From Chloroflexota bacterium (GTDB lineage Bacteria; Chloroflexota; Anaerolineae; Promineifilales; Promineifilaceae), in the NCBI GenBank assembly GCA_002746795.1, contig PDQY01000102.1:1-55717 (forward strand): a stretch of DNA of 55,717 bases, read 5' to 3'. A program made the position numbers and the translations under genes. The notes beneath the pieces are model-generated. The model ran no database searches, had not been told where the DNA came from, and was given only the letters and a program-made list of their open reading frames with translations. Numbering within the stretch: position 1 is the stretch's first letter; every line of letters begins with the position of its first letter. This document shows positions 18,574 to 27,887 of this stretch, piece by piece.

Positions 18574-19461
18574 CTACGTTAATTGAACTGTTGAATTGTC
18601 TCCGACAAATAATTTTTGTATGCGACCTGTAATTTGGGTGTTATGCCCAACAAAGGAACTATTGAGGATGGCATTTTCAATCTGGGCATGATCTTCAGCA
18701 ATGCAATTGCTTAAAATGGCATTTTTGACGGTGACGCCTGATCCAATGTGGGTGTAAGGACCAATAACGCTAGATTCGATGTAGGCATCTTCGGCAATGT
18801 AAACTGGAGGCATGACGGTGAAATCTTCAGCATAGCTGCGGTCAATAGCATCTGGTGTCGCGCCGCGTCCGAGACCAAGCAGACGTTTGTTTGCCAAGAG
18901 CAGGTTGTCGGGTGTGTTGACGGGGAGCCACTGCTTAACAGGTTTGCGAACCAGGTTGGCTCCCTGGCGGTGCAGGTGTTTGAGCGCATCTGTGAAGCTG
19001 GTGGTGGCTTGGAGGGCTTTAAGAAGAGAACGGCCGTTTCTAAACCACCATACATTGGCATCCAGCGTCGGCTCAGCGGGGCGAGACATCACCACAACAT
19101 CTGCTTCTGGTTCAGGTATGCTGGCATAATCTGCCTCTGCCAAACTACGCCCAGAAACCACAAGTACCTCCCGTTCATCCAAATACGCGGCGCAGGCCAA
19201 CACAGATTTAGACCGACCTGGTGTGTTCACCTGGACAAACCGGGCAGGCACAGCTGGAAAGCTCTCTGCCAGCCAGGCTTTGATAGTTTCTTCATGTTCA
19301 CCTGTGGCAAAAATGACCTCTTCTGTGGTCACTGCTTGCAGCAACATCAAGATGTGACCCAAAATCGTATTGCCAGCTAAACTAAGCAGAGGTTCAGGCT
19401 GCTCAGAGGCCAGGTGAGTCAGGGGGGTATTTTTTCGGGTTAACGGGATAATGACTTTCAT
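18574..19461 (-). CDS. Sugar nucleotidyltransferase-like protein with left-handed beta-helix, motif-poor
   Basis: 295 residues. The order is that of GlmU-like enzymes: an N-terminal Rossmann-like region and a C-terminal hexapeptide-repeat helix (VYIAEDAYIESSVIGPYTHI and onward). However, the family signature G-x-G-T-R-L-x-P-x-T...P-K is missing: the N-terminus reads VIIPLTRKNTPLTHLASEQP then EPLLSLAG. The normal DxD-like metal site is not obvious either. It may be catalytically dead, sugar-binding or a divergent enzyme. It sits among aminotransferase, glycosyltransferase and gat genes on the same strand. Confidence 0.75.
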   Translation of the reverse strand: MKVIIPLTRKNTPLTHLASEQPEPLLSLAGNTILGHILMLLQAVTTEEVIFATGEHEETIKAWLAESFPAVPARFVQVNTPGRSKSVLACAAYLDEREVLVVSGRSLAEADYASIPEPEADVVVMSRPAEPTLDANVWWFRNGRSLLKALQATTSFTDALKHLHRQGANLVRKPVKQWLPVNTPDNLLLANKRLLGLGRGATPDAIDRSYAEDFTVMPPVYIAEDAYIESSVIGPYTHIGSGVTVKNAILSNCIAEDHAQIENAILNSSFVGHNTQITGRIQKLFVGDNSTVQLT

Positions 19462-19538
19462 AAACGCTTAACTTTCGAAAACTGTTTGCGCATTTTCATA
19501 TCACACTCTCTAATGATAGACAATAGAGCGATCACCGT

Positions 19539-20993
19539 CTACTGTTTACCAAGCTCCGGCTGCCATTTATGCCATTCCGTCGCTTGCTCATAGGCATAAG
19601 CAGTATTCAGAATCGTGGCTTCCTGCAAGGTGTTGCCAATTAGCTGTAATCCGATAGGCAACCCGTGGCTATCAAAGCCACAGGGGACATTCAGAGCGCA
19701 ACTTGCGCTGAGGTTGACAGACAAGGTGAAAATATCGGCGAGGTACATGGCCAAGGGATCATCCGTTTTTTCGCCAATTTTGAAGGCTGTGGTAGGGCTG
19801 GTAGGGCAGGCGATCACGTCTACCTGCGCAAACGCATTCAGGAAATCTTGTTTGATGAGCGTACGCACTTTGAGCGCCCGCCCATAATACTCATCGTAGT
19901 AACCAGCGGAAAGGGCGTAGGTGCCGAGCATGATACGCCGCTTGACCTCTGGCCCAAACAGGGCGCGGGTCTTTTTAACTGAGTCAATCATGTCATTGCC
20001 CTCAGCTCGGGGACCGTAACGCACGCCATCGTAACGGGCGAGGTTAGCGCTGGCTTCGGCCGGCGCGATGAGGTAGTAAACGGGCAAGGCATACTGGGTG
20101 TGGGGCAGGCTGATTTCGACAATTTCTGCCCCCAATGCCTCTAACCTGGCAATGGCAAGGCGAACGGCCGTTTCCACTTCGGCATCGATCCCTTCAATGA
20201 AATACTCTGTGGGCACGCCAACCTTGAGAGCTTGAATGTCACCCGTTAAAGCAGCTTCAAAATCCGGCACCGCCACGTTCAGTGATGTCGAATCGCGGCA
20301 ATCATAGCCGGCAGTCGCCTGGAAGATGGCGGTACAGTCTGCCACAGTGCGCCCAAATTGGCCCACCTGATCCAGTGACGAAGCAAAGGCCACCACTCCC
20401 CATCGTGATAAACGGCCGTAAGTGGGGCGCAAACCCACCAGACTGCAAAATGAAGCGGGTTGACGCACCGAGCCCCCGGTATCAGTCCCCAGTGAAGCGT
20501 AAGCAAGTCCAGCAGAGACGGCAGCGGCGCTGCCTCCGCTACTGCCTCCAGGAACCCGCTCTAAATCCCAGGGGTTGCTGGTGGTGAAATAGCCAGAGTT
20601 TTCCGTAGACGAACCCATGGCAAACTCATCGGTGTTGGTTTTGCCCAGAATCACCGCTCCCGCTTCTTCTAGTTTATCCACAACAAAGGCGTTGTAGGGT
20701 GGAATAAAGCCTTCCAAGATTTTGCTGCCAGCGGTGTTGGGCACGCCTTTGACGCTGATGATGTCTTTGACAGCAACGGGAATGCCCAGCAGCGGGCTGT
20801 CTTCGCCAGCCGCACGCCGTTTGTCAGCGGCAGTCGCTTGTTCTAACGCCAACTCGTCCGTCACAGTCAAGAAGCTGTTGACATCATTGTCTATCGCTAC
20901 GATGCGGTCGATCACAGCCTGCGTCAAGGCCACACTGGTGGTTTCGCCGTTGCGTAAAGCATCGCGGGCTTCAGTTAAGGTTTGGTATTCCAT
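19539..20993 (-). CDS. gatA: Asp-tRNA(Asn)/Glu-tRNA(Gln) amidotransferase subunit A
   Basis: Glutaminase subunit of GatCAB. It has 484 residues, full length. The amidase-signature triad is visible: Lys in [14 protein letters not shown], cis-Ser in [15 protein letters not shown] and nucleophile Ser in [35 protein letters not shown] and [14 protein letters not shown] are also typical. It is 135 nt downstream of gatC, with a terminator-like hairpin between them. Confidence 0.97.
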   Translation of the reverse strand: MEYQTLTEARDALRNGETTSVALTQAVIDRIVAIDNDVNSFLTVTDELALEQATAADKRRAAGEDSPLLGIPVAVKDIISVKGVPNTAGSKILEGFIPPYNAFVVDKLEEAGAVILGKTNTDEFAMGSSTENSGYFTTSNPWDLERVPGGSSGGSAAAVSAGLAYASLGTDTGGSVRQPASFCSLVGLRPTYGRLSRWGVVAFASSLDQVGQFGRTVADCTAIFQATAGYDCRDSTSLNVAVPDFEAALTGDIQALKVGVPTEYFIEGIDAEVETAVRLAIARLEALGAEIVEISLPHTQYALPVYYLIAPAEASANLARYDGVRYGPRAEGNDMIDSVKKTRALFGPEVKRRIMLGTYALSAGYYDEYYGRALKVRTLIKQDFLNAFAQVDVIACPTSPTTAFKIGEKTDDPLAMYLADIFTLSVNLSASCALNVPCGFDSHGLPIGLQLIGNTLQEATILNTAYAYEQATEWHKWQPELGKQ

Positions 20994-21074
20994 AGTCTCT
21001 TAATCTAGTCGTCTTTTAGTCTGGCAGTTGGGCGAATCAACCCCCGGACTACCACACGATTTAACTCATTCCAC

Positions 21075-21095
21075 AAAAAAAGGGCACATGGCCCT
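21075..21095 (-). terminator. Short terminator-like hairpin between gatC and gatA
   Basis: On the minus strand AGGGC-CATGT-GCCCT is followed by seven U residues. The stem is only 5 bp, so it could be a partial terminator that tunes gatA relative to gatC. A copy of AACGGCCGTT lies at 21115-21124, just upstream. Confidence 0.45.
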
Positions 21096-21128
21096 AAGAT
21101 CGTTACGAATAAGGAACGGCCGTTTCCC

Positions 21129-21419
21129 TTACGCCTCCAAAACAGATTGAATGAGGAACTGATTTTGTACTTGCTTAGGGGCATTAAACAAAACTTCATC
21201 GAGGGTGAGACCGGGGACGGCGACATCTTCGCGCATCACATTTTGTTGAGCGATGGCATGGGCAGTAGGCTCAATGCCCTCGAGATCCAACTCATTCAGC
21301 ATCTCAGCATACTCGAGAATAGCGGTTAATTGTTCCAAATATTGTGCTTTTTCAACGTGGGTCAGTTCAAGGCGAGCCAGGTGCGCAATTTTTTCAACAT
21401 CTTGTGGTGTTAGCGACAT
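21129..21419 (-). CDS. gatC: Asp-tRNA(Asn)/Glu-tRNA(Gln) amidotransferase subunit C
   Basis: 96 residues. The small belt subunit that holds GatA and GatB together. The family pattern LTPQDVEKIAHLARLELTH is at the N-terminus, with LTAILEYAEMLNELDLEGIE in the middle and the usual REDVAVPGLTLDEVLFNAP near the end. GGGAG precedes the ATG. It is transcribed toward gatA. Confidence 0.95.
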   Translation of the reverse strand: MSLTPQDVEKIAHLARLELTHVEKAQYLEQLTAILEYAEMLNELDLEGIEPTAHAIAQQNVMREDVAVPGLTLDEVLFNAPKQVQNQFLIQSVLEA

Positions 21420-21433
21420 CGTTTTCTCCCTTT

Positions 21434-21524
21434 GTGCGCATCCATAAATAAGTGGTGGAATTGACGGATGCCCATCAAGTGACCTTTACCCAGGAAAAGA
21501 GAGCCTAATGGTTAGACGGTCACT
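21434..21524 (+). repeat. Dispersed two-hairpin repeat, family A, copy 2 (most complete)
   Basis: The first hairpin half is GCGCATCCATAAATAAG with GAATTGACGGATGC; the second is CAAGTGACC with GACGGTCACT. Between them sits TTTACCCAGGAAAA. It fills most of the def-gatC gap. Confidence 0.8.
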
Positions 21525-21613
21525 CTAGTTGAACTGGGCAGATTATAACATCGGCACTCTGCCAGGCAAAGAGGCAAGGACACAGCTTTGTCTCACTTCA
21601 ACTTGTACACTTT

Positions 21614-22189
21614 TTAGGCGGCGGCTGCTTTAATCTCTGCTGCTGACTCGGCGCTTTCTTCCTCATCCAATTGCGCATAGAACGCTTCTTCTGTCCACAA
21701 ATTTTCGGGAGCAGTGAGTTTGTCAATAAAAAGCACGCCGTTTAGATGATCAATTTCATGCTGGAAGATACGCGCTGTCCAACCGCGGATTCTCAGCTTC
21801 ACCTTCTTGCCATGGCGGTCTAGGGCACAAACACGAACGGATTCCGAGCGTTCTACTTCACCTAAATAGCCGGGAATGGAGAGACAGCCTTCGACTCCAA
21901 TTTCTGTGCCGCGTGAAGCCCAGACAATGTCTGGATTGATGATGACAAACAACTCCCGCGAGTCTGGGATTTCCACCCCTTCATCATCAACTTTGGGCAG
22001 CGATTCGATGATAGCCAACCGCCGATTCTCGCCAACTTGAGGCGCAGCCAGACCCACACCATTGGCTTCACGCATGGTTTCGATCATGTCATCAATTAAA
22101 GTTTGCAAGTCGTCATCAAATTGAGTGACAGGTTTTACTTTTTGCCGCAAAATTGCGTTCGGCAAGGTAACAATTTCTAATAAACTCAT
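21614..22189 (-). CDS. def: Peptide deformylase
   Basis: Removes the formyl group from the N-terminal Met of new proteins. It has 191 residues. All three family motifs are intact: GVGLAAPQVG, EGCLSIPG (Cys metal ligand) and QHEIDHLNGVLFIDKL (two His ligands and catalytic Glu). The extended Ala/Glu-rich C-terminus after residue 165 is not needed for catalysis. It is transcribed toward gatC across a 194-nt gap that holds repeat family A. Confidence 0.96.
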   Translation of the reverse strand: MSLLEIVTLPNAILRQKVKPVTQFDDDLQTLIDDMIETMREANGVGLAAPQVGENRRLAIIESLPKVDDEGVEIPDSRELFVIINPDIVWASRGTEIGVEGCLSIPGYLGEVERSESVRVCALDRHGKKVKLRIRGWTARIFQHEIDHLNGVLFIDKLTAPENLWTEEAFYAQLDEEESAESAAEIKAAAA

Positions 22190-22278
22190 GCTGTCTATTT
22201 TAAGGGAGTTTTAGGTTTCAGCCAATGGTGTATTGAATTTTCTGAATTTCTAGTAACAAATTTAAGGATTTCTCCGTA

Positions 22279-22344
22279 TATAATAGTAAGTACTCCTAAT
22301 TTATGGAGAATGATATCGTTCTAGTCAGAGAGTTTTTCTCTGAC
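22279..22344 (+). promoter_or_regulatory. Promoter -10 and leader hairpin of the DUF2207 gene
   Basis: TATAAT at 22279-22284; no clear -35. In the leader GTCAGAG (22324-22330) pairs with CTCTGAC (22338-22344) around a T-rich loop. GAGAGGA precedes the ATG at 22371. Confidence 0.45.
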
Positions 22345-22370
22345 GTCTAGTCAAGTAAAGAGAGGAAAAC

Positions 22371-24092
22371 ATGAAAATGCGTCAATTGTGGGTCAGTATC
22401 ACCTTATTAGTGGTGGTGTGCTTGACAATGGGCGTAGCCCAAGCTCAAGAAAAATCATACAGTGCCGAACGCTTCGACGTTGATGTTGTTGTTGAAGAAG
22501 GTGGCTCGGTGCTGGTGACAGAAACCATCGTTTTTGACTTTGTCGGTGGGCCATTTAGTTTTGTCTTCCGTGAGCTGCCGCTGGATCAGACGGATGGTAT
22601 CTCGATTGTGGAAGCCAGCGTGGACAATGTGGTGTATCCAGTGGGCGAAAATCCTGGGCAAGTGGAAATTAGCACGGGTGACCCCATGCTCATCACCTGG
22701 CATTTGGAGCCAACGAGCGATGCCACTCGCACTGTGGTGCTCACTTATCGTGCGGCGGGTGTGGTGCGCCAGGCTGATGGCGCTGATGCTCTTTACTGGC
22801 AGTCGCTGCCTGGCAGCTATGAATACACAATCGGGTCAAGTGAGACGGTTGTGACGTATCCAACCAACACGGCGTTGATTTCTGAACCGGAGACATTGGC
22901 GAGAACGGCCGTTACCACGCAAGACGCCAATAATCAAGTTACCTTCACTACTCAAGATCTACAGCCAAATGACACGCTGATTTTCATGATGCAGTTTGAG
23001 GAAGGCACTCTGATTACCGCACCGCCCAACTGGCAGGGTGAACAAGCGGCTGACGCTGACCAAAAAGAGATGGCGAATGGCAAAATGGTATACTGGCTTG
23101 GTTCTGCTGTCTTGTTGTTTGGCGCTGGCTTTGCGGGTCTCTTCTCCTACTGGCGAAAATTTAAAATGCCCACCACCAAAACCAAGATGACAACGATGAC
23201 CCCACCTAGCAAACTACCCCCTGGCATCGTGGGCGCTTTGCTCCATGATGGGGTCAATCTTAACTGGAGCCATGCCCTGGGCACGATGTTTAGTCTGGCA
23301 GAACAAGGTGTCCTCGTCATTGAAGAACTGCCCGGCAAATCCTGGTATCGCAAACATAATTTCGCCATTAAGCAAATCGACGCTGTGGCTGGCTTGCGCC
23401 CCCATGAAGCAGGCTTCTTAGACATGCTGTTTACTGATAAAAAAGGGCGTTCTACCTCCATCAAGCTCTCCGACATGAACAAAAAGATCACCAGTTCTGC
23501 CTGGAAGAAGTACAAAGAACTGTTACAAGAAGAATTGGAACAGGATGGGTATCTCAGTAAATCTCGGAAAAAGGCACGGAAAATGCTCCTCACCTTGGGC
23601 AGTCTGCTATTCGTTTTGGGAGTAGCTGGCATTATGATCACGTTACTTTTGAGCGGATTCATCGGCTTGGGACCCATGTTTGTGGCTGTTGCAGTTTCTT
23701 TCATGGGTTTTGCTGGCATGTTTTTAGGGGGTACGCTAACGCCGTTGTCAGAAGCTGGCGTAGAAACGGCCGTTGCCTGGCAGGAATTTAAAAACTATAT
23801 CCAGGATGTGAGCAAAGGGAAGCAAGCTGTGGACAACCCCACGATGTTTGAGAAATATCTGCCATTTGCCGCCAGTTTTGGCTTACTGAGACAGTGGGCT
23901 AAGCATTTTGAGAAGGAAGGCTGGACGGAAACGCCCGCCTACTTCCAAGTTTTGCCTACCACCACAACCAACGAGATGATGCCTCTTTTTGTCACCCTGG
24001 CGTCAACGTCGAGTTCGATTGGTAGCAACTCAGCGGCTAGTGCTGGTGCTGGTGCTGGCGTAGCTGGTGGTGGTGCCAGCGGGGCTGGGTAG
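22371..24092 (+). CDS. DUF2207 membrane protein (YciQ-like)
   Basis: 573 residues. A signal peptide (residues about 1-25, ending in GVAQAQ) precedes an extracellular beta-rich DUF2207 domain with ERFDVDVVVEEGGSVLVTET and FVFRELPLDQTDGI. A membrane helix lies around residues 240-258, then a cytoplasmic helical part (PPGIVGALLHDGVNLNW), two further membrane helices around residues 400-455 and a Gly/Ala-rich tail. The function is unknown in the family; a secreted-face sensor or envelope factor is usually supposed. It is monocistronic, ending in a very strong terminator. Confidence 0.88.
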   Translation: MKMRQLWVSITLLVVVCLTMGVAQAQEKSYSAERFDVDVVVEEGGSVLVTETIVFDFVGGPFSFVFRELPLDQTDGISIVEASVDNVVYPVGENPGQVEISTGDPMLITWHLEPTSDATRTVVLTYRAAGVVRQADGADALYWQSLPGSYEYTIGSSETVVTYPTNTALISEPETLARTAVTTQDANNQVTFTTQDLQPNDTLIFMMQFEEGTLITAPPNWQGEQAADADQKEMANGKMVYWLGSAVLLFGAGFAGLFSYWRKFKMPTTKTKMTTMTPPSKLPPGIVGALLHDGVNLNWSHALGTMFSLAEQGVLVIEELPGKSWYRKHNFAIKQIDAVAGLRPHEAGFLDMLFTDKKGRSTSIKLSDMNKKITSSAWKKYKELLQEELEQDGYLSKSRKKARKMLLTLGSLLFVLGVAGIMITLLLSGFIGLGPMFVAVAVSFMGFAGMFLGGTLTPLSEAGVETAVAWQEFKNYIQDVSKGKQAVDNPTMFEKYLPFAASFGLLRQWAKHFEKEGWTETPAYFQVLPTTTTNEMMPLFVTLASTSSSIGSNSAASAGAGAGVAGGGASGAG

Positions 24093-24140
24093 ACACCAAC
24101 TCCCAGGACGTTTGGCACTTCCGCAACGTTTAACTAGATA

Positions 24141-24182
24141 ACACAAAAAGGAACGGTCGCTAACGGCCGTTCCTTTTTGTGT
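24141..24182. terminator. Bidirectional terminator incorporating AACGGCCGTT
   Basis: A 16-bp perfect stem (24141-24156 with 24167-24182) with a 10-nt loop, with A/T runs on both sides so that it ends transcripts on both strands. The right half of the palindrome (AACGGCCGTT at 24162-24171) forms part of the stem. It lies between the convergent DUF2207 and aceA genes. Confidence 0.92.
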
Positions 24183-24217
24183 TTGGAGAAAAATGAAAAA
24201 GTGTGTGCTATCTATTT

Positions 24218-25540
24218 TTAACGCGACGGTGACGTATGGTGGGTAGCATCTTCCATTTGGCTGTCATCAAACTGTTCCTCTTCTGTGGAGCCTTTCAGCG
24301 CCACCGTGGAAGATTCACCGCCTGAGATGACCAGTTGAATTTCGTCAAAGTACCCGGCACCGACAAAGCTTTGATGCTTAACGGCCGTGAACCCTTTTTC
24401 CGCATTCATGTCAAACTCTTTTTCTTGGAAATCAGCATAAGCAGCCATGCCCCGATCTCTGTATGCGTCTGCCAGAGCAAACATGCTCGCGTTCAAGCTG
24501 TGGAACCCAGCTAAAGTCACAAACTGGAAGGCGTAGCCCATCTTGCCCAATTCTTTCTGGAAAATGGCAATATCTTCTTCAGATAGGTTGAGCTTCCAGT
24601 TGAAAGAAGGTGAGCAGTTGTAGGCCAACAGCTTGCCTGGATATTTTTCGTGGATGGCTTCAGCAAAGCGGCGGGCTTCATCCAAATCAGGATGGGACGT
24701 TTCGCACCAGACCATGTCGGCATATGGCGCGTATGCCAAACCGCGAGCAATCGCTTGATCCAATCCGGCGCGGGTGTAGTAGAAACCTTCGGCGGTGCGT
24801 TCGCCGGTGATGAACGCTTTGTCGCGGTCATCGACATCGCTGGTGATGAGGTTGGCAGCGTCAGCATCCGTACGCGCCACAATGATGGTGGGCACGCCCA
24901 TGACATCAGCAGCTAAGCGAGCGGAAATGAGCTTTTTGATAGCTTCTTGGGTCGGCACCAAAACCTTACCGCCCATGTGGCCACATTTCTTAGCCGAAGA
25001 GAGCTGATCTTCAAAGTGAACAGCTGCCGCCCCCGCTTCGATAAACATCTTGGTCAATTCATAAGCGTTCAAGGCGCCACCAAATCCAGATTCGGCGTCG
25101 GCAAAAATGGGGGCAAACCAGTAAATGTCGTTCTTCTGATTGGCATGGTAGATTTGATCGGCACGCTGCAAGGCGTTGTTGATTCGTTTGACGAGCATTG
25201 GGGCGCTGTTGGCCGGATACAAGCTCTGGTCTGGATAGGTATGACCGGACAGGTTGGCATCGGCAGCGACTTGCCAGCCACTGAGATAGATGGCCTTAAG
25301 TCCGGCTTGCACCATCTGCACAGCCTGATTGCCACTGAGGGCACCCAGTGCATGGACGTAATCTTCTTCGTGCATGAGCTGCCACAAGCGCTCAGCACCC
25401 ATCCGCGCCAAGGTATGTTCAACCAACACAGTGCCACGCAAGCGCACCACAGCTTGAGCGGTGTACGTCCGTTTTATACCAGACCAGCGTTTGTTAAATT
25501 GCCAATCATTTTTCAGTGCATCAACATCATAAGTAAGCAT
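24218..25540 (-). CDS. aceA: Isocitrate lyase
   Basis: Splits isocitrate to succinate and glyoxylate, the first step of the glyoxylate shunt. It has 440 residues, typical of bacterial AceA. The catalytic motif [10 protein letters not shown] (around residue 185) is intact. Also seen are [40 protein letters not shown], the metal site [18 protein letters not shown] and [23 protein letters not shown] lies 8 nt before the ATG. It is the second gene of an aceB-aceA operon, divergent from a RamB-type regulator. Confidence 0.97.
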   Translation of the reverse strand: MLTYDVDALKNDWQFNKRWSGIKRTYTAQAVVRLRGTVLVEHTLARMGAERLWQLMHEEDYVHALGALSGNQAVQMVQAGLKAIYLSGWQVAADANLSGHTYPDQSLYPANSAPMLVKRINNALQRADQIYHANQKNDIYWFAPIFADAESGFGGALNAYELTKMFIEAGAAAVHFEDQLSSAKKCGHMGGKVLVPTQEAIKKLISARLAADVMGVPTIIVARTDADAANLITSDVDDRDKAFITGERTAEGFYYTRAGLDQAIARGLAYAPYADMVWCETSHPDLDEARRFAEAIHEKYPGKLLAYNCSPSFNWKLNLSEEDIAIFQKELGKMGYAFQFVTLAGFHSLNASMFALADAYRDRGMAAYADFQEKEFDMNAEKGFTAVKHQSFVGAGYFDEIQLVISGGESSTVALKGSTEEEQFDDSQMEDATHHTSPSR

Positions 25541-25618
25541 AATTTTTATCCTCCGGGTATGTGGGATTCTTTCCCTGTGAAATGGCTCCTTATCTCAGTA
25601 AATAATGAACAGTAAAGG

Positions 25619-25679
25619 GTAAACAGGTTGTGGGGTACAGTGAGGTTTTACTGTTCATTGTACCCTGATTGCTGTTTAC
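25619..25679 (-). promoter_or_regulatory. Long hairpin in the aceB-aceA intergenic region
   Basis: GTAAACAG (25619-25626) pairs with CTGTTTAC (25672-25679), and inside it GGGTACA (25633-25639) pairs with TGTACCC (25659-25665). It begins directly at the aceB stop codon. It has no U-tract, so it is more likely to affect mRNA stability or polarity than to terminate. Confidence 0.5.
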
Positions 25680-27278
25680 TTAATGCAAAAATTCATAAGC
25701 CTTCAATGTCAGGAAATCGGTGTACTTGTCGTCGGTGATGAGCTGCTCGAAGAGCTGGGCGGCAAGTTCGTATTTGCCCTGATGGTAGGCTTCTTCACCC
25801 ACGCGGGCTTTGATGTCGTTCAACACCTGTGGTGCTACTTCACGGTAGAGCGCTTTGTCCACAGAACGGCCGTCGGTGAGCTTGGCGTTATCGTTGTTGA
25901 CCCACTGCCACAACTGCGAACGGGAAATTTCGGCGGTGGCGGCGTCCTCCATCAGGTTGTAGATAGGCACACAGCCATTGCCATCCAACCAGGCTGACAT
26001 GTAGAGAATGCCAACATCGATATTGACGCGCAAACCTTCTTCGGTGATGGTGCCTTCGGGCACAGTCAACAAATCGGAGGTTGTGACCTTGATATCTTCC
26101 CGTTTGCGGAAAATCTGGTTGGGCGTGGGCATGTATTTGTCGAACTCTTCTTTAGCGATGGCGACCAGGCCAGGATGTGCCACCCAGGTGCCATCATGAC
26201 CATCTTTGGCTTCCCGTTCTTTGTCGGCACGCACTTTGGCCAAGGCTTTCTCGTTGGCTTCTGGATCAGACTTAATTGGAATTTGGGCTGCCATGCCGCC
26301 CATGGCGTGAGTGCCCCGGCGATGACAGGTCCTGATGGTGAGCAGCGAGTAGGAATGCATCATGTGGGTGGTCATTGTCACTTGGGCGCGGTTGGGCATG
26401 ACGAATTCGGGATAGTTGCGGAACTTGCGAATGATGCTGAAGATGTAATCCCAGCGACCGCAGTTAAGGCCAGCGGAATGGTCTTTCAGTTCCCACAAAA
26501 TCTCGTCCATTTCAAAAGTGACCATGATGTTTTCAACGAGGACGGTGGCGCGGATGGTGCCCCGAGGAATGCCCAGTTCATCTTGCGCCAGATTGAAGGC
26601 ATCATTCCACAGCCGAGCTTCTAAATGGCTTTCCAGTTTGGGCAGGTAGAAGTAAGGACCGGTGTCTCGCGCTATCAGTTCTTTGGCATTGTGGAAGAAG
26701 TAGAGACCGAAGTCGAACAGGGAAGCGGAGATGGGTTTGCCGTTGAGCAGCACATGTTTTTCTTCCAAATGCCAGCCACGGGGACGCACCATGAGAACGG
26801 CCGTTTCTTCATTCAGTTGGTAATGCTTATCTTTTCTCGGGTCATGGAAGGTGATCTCGCGGCGGATGGCATCCCGTAAATTGATCTGCCCCTCTATAGT
26901 CGCTTGCCAGGTCGGCGAATGGGAATCTTCAAAGTCAGCCATGAACACATTGGCGCCTGAATTCAAGGCGTTGATGATCATCTTGCGGTCAACGGGGCCA
27001 GTAATTTCCACACGGCGGTCTTGCAGGTCATCGGGAATGGGGGCTACGATCCATTCGCTGCTGCGGATGTGGGCAGTTTCAGGCAAAAAATCGGGGAATT
27101 TACCGTCGTCGATTTCTGCTTGCCGTTCTTCACGGCGCTGCAGCAGGTCACGACGGCGTGTGCCAAGATTTTTTTCTAATTTGGCAACAAAGGCCTGAGC
27201 TTCTGGGGTGAGGATCTCGGCAAAGGCAGGCGAGATATTTCCCGTGATAGTTAAGTCGCTGGTGTTTTCTTTCTGCAT
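25680..27278 (-). CDS. aceB: Malate synthase A
   Basis: Condenses glyoxylate with acetyl-CoA to malate, the second glyoxylate-shunt step. It has 532 residues, the size of the A isoform. Recognisable are [85 protein letters not shown] and, near the C-terminus, [26 protein letters not shown] precedes the ATG. It is the first gene of aceBA, with an almost consensus promoter flanked by two inverted repeats upstream. Confidence 0.97.
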   Translation of the reverse strand: MQKENTSDLTITGNISPAFAEILTPEAQAFVAKLEKNLGTRRRDLLQRREERQAEIDDGKFPDFLPETAHIRSSEWIVAPIPDDLQDRRVEITGPVDRKMIINALNSGANVFMADFEDSHSPTWQATIEGQINLRDAIRREITFHDPRKDKHYQLNEETAVLMVRPRGWHLEEKHVLLNGKPISASLFDFGLYFFHNAKELIARDTGPYFYLPKLESHLEARLWNDAFNLAQDELGIPRGTIRATVLVENIMVTFEMDEILWELKDHSAGLNCGRWDYIFSIIRKFRNYPEFVMPNRAQVTMTTHMMHSYSLLTIRTCHRRGTHAMGGMAAQIPIKSDPEANEKALAKVRADKEREAKDGHDGTWVAHPGLVAIAKEEFDKYMPTPNQIFRKREDIKVTTSDLLTVPEGTITEEGLRVNIDVGILYMSAWLDGNGCVPIYNLMEDAATAEISRSQLWQWVNNDNAKLTDGRSVDKALYREVAPQVLNDIKARVGEEAYHQGKYELAAQLFEQLITDDKYTDFLTLKAYEFLH

Positions 27279-27397
27279 ATAGTTCTCCTTTTTTGAGTTG
27301 GGATTAGAGGGCTCTCACGTTAACAATCCCCCAACCTCTTTCCCCTGCTTGCATTTAATCCCTGTAGCAAAAACCCGTTTCTGGTGTATAATCTCTA

Positions 27398-27415
27398 TTA
27401 GCGAAAATTCGCTAA
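27398..27415. promoter_or_regulatory. Operator 1 at the aceBA start site (RamB/ScfR-type)
   Basis: Perfect inverted repeat TTAGCGAA-AA-TTCGCTAA. It begins 11 nt past the -10 box of the aceBA promoter, where a bound protein should block transcription. Confidence 0.65.
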
Positions 27416-27426
27416 ATGTGAAAATA

Positions 27427-27454
27427 AGTATAATCAGGAAATTTTCCTTGTCAA
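27427..27454 (-). promoter_or_regulatory. aceBA sigma-70 type promoter
   Basis: On the minus strand TTGACA (27449-27454) and TATACT (27427-27432) are separated by 16 nt. It lies about 150 nt upstream of aceB and between the two inverted repeats. Confidence 0.75.
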
Positions 27455-27471
27455 GCCCTAAATGGTAGAAT

Positions 27472-27495
27472 TTTGCGAACAGCGAAAATTCGCTG
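27472..27495. promoter_or_regulatory. Operator 2 and half-site upstream of the aceBA promoter
   Basis: CAGCGAA-AA-TTCGCTG (27480-27495) repeats the core of operator 1, preceded by a half-site TTTGCGAA at 27472-27479. It lies upstream of the -35 box, suitable for cooperative repression or for activation. Confidence 0.6.
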
Positions 27496-27887
27496 GCGGC
27501 CATGACTTCACTTCATAGGCAGCTTCCTTAATAGTTTGACCCAGGATGCACCGCCAAGAGCGGAAAAACAACCCGCTTTCCTGGTCTCTCGTCTTTGGGC
27601 TTTGGTCTTGAAAGCATGATAGAGCAGCACCAATGATGGATTCAGTGGGGCTACGCTTAGGATGAATGGTAACGGTTGGAAACGGCCGTTGTACAGTTCC
27701 GATCTTCCCATTCCCGCATGACAAATGTCATGTTTTGGCGCACTGCGTCATAAATGCTTAACAAGTTGGTCGTCATCGCTTTGAGCACTTAACAAATGAA
27801 GGCAGGTATCTGAGCAGGTATTTGCATCCGTGTGCGCCCGACGAACCCCACTGACCAGCAGGCAGCAAAGCAAAAAAGGAAATACAC

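Larger units (their letters stand above)
27279..27887. other. 609-nt divergent control region of aceBA and the RamB-like gene
   Basis: The left part carries the aceBA promoter and two operators (separate entries). The right part (27500-27887) has no ORF I trust: a 67-codon minus-strand frame at 27508-27711 matches nothing I know. It holds one AACGGCCGTT (27681). AAGGAA just before 27888 is the regulator's ribosome site. Confidence 0.7.

Noticed and set aside
21129..21419. A single gatCA(B) operon
   Set aside because: gatB is 4-6 kb away behind three other genes, and a hairpin with a U-tract sits between gatC and gatA, so strict co-transcription is not supported.
27508..27711. 67-codon minus-strand frame in the aceBA control region
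   Set aside because: No ribosome site, no known family, and composition typical of non-coding shadow; it also crosses the AACGGCCGTT copy.
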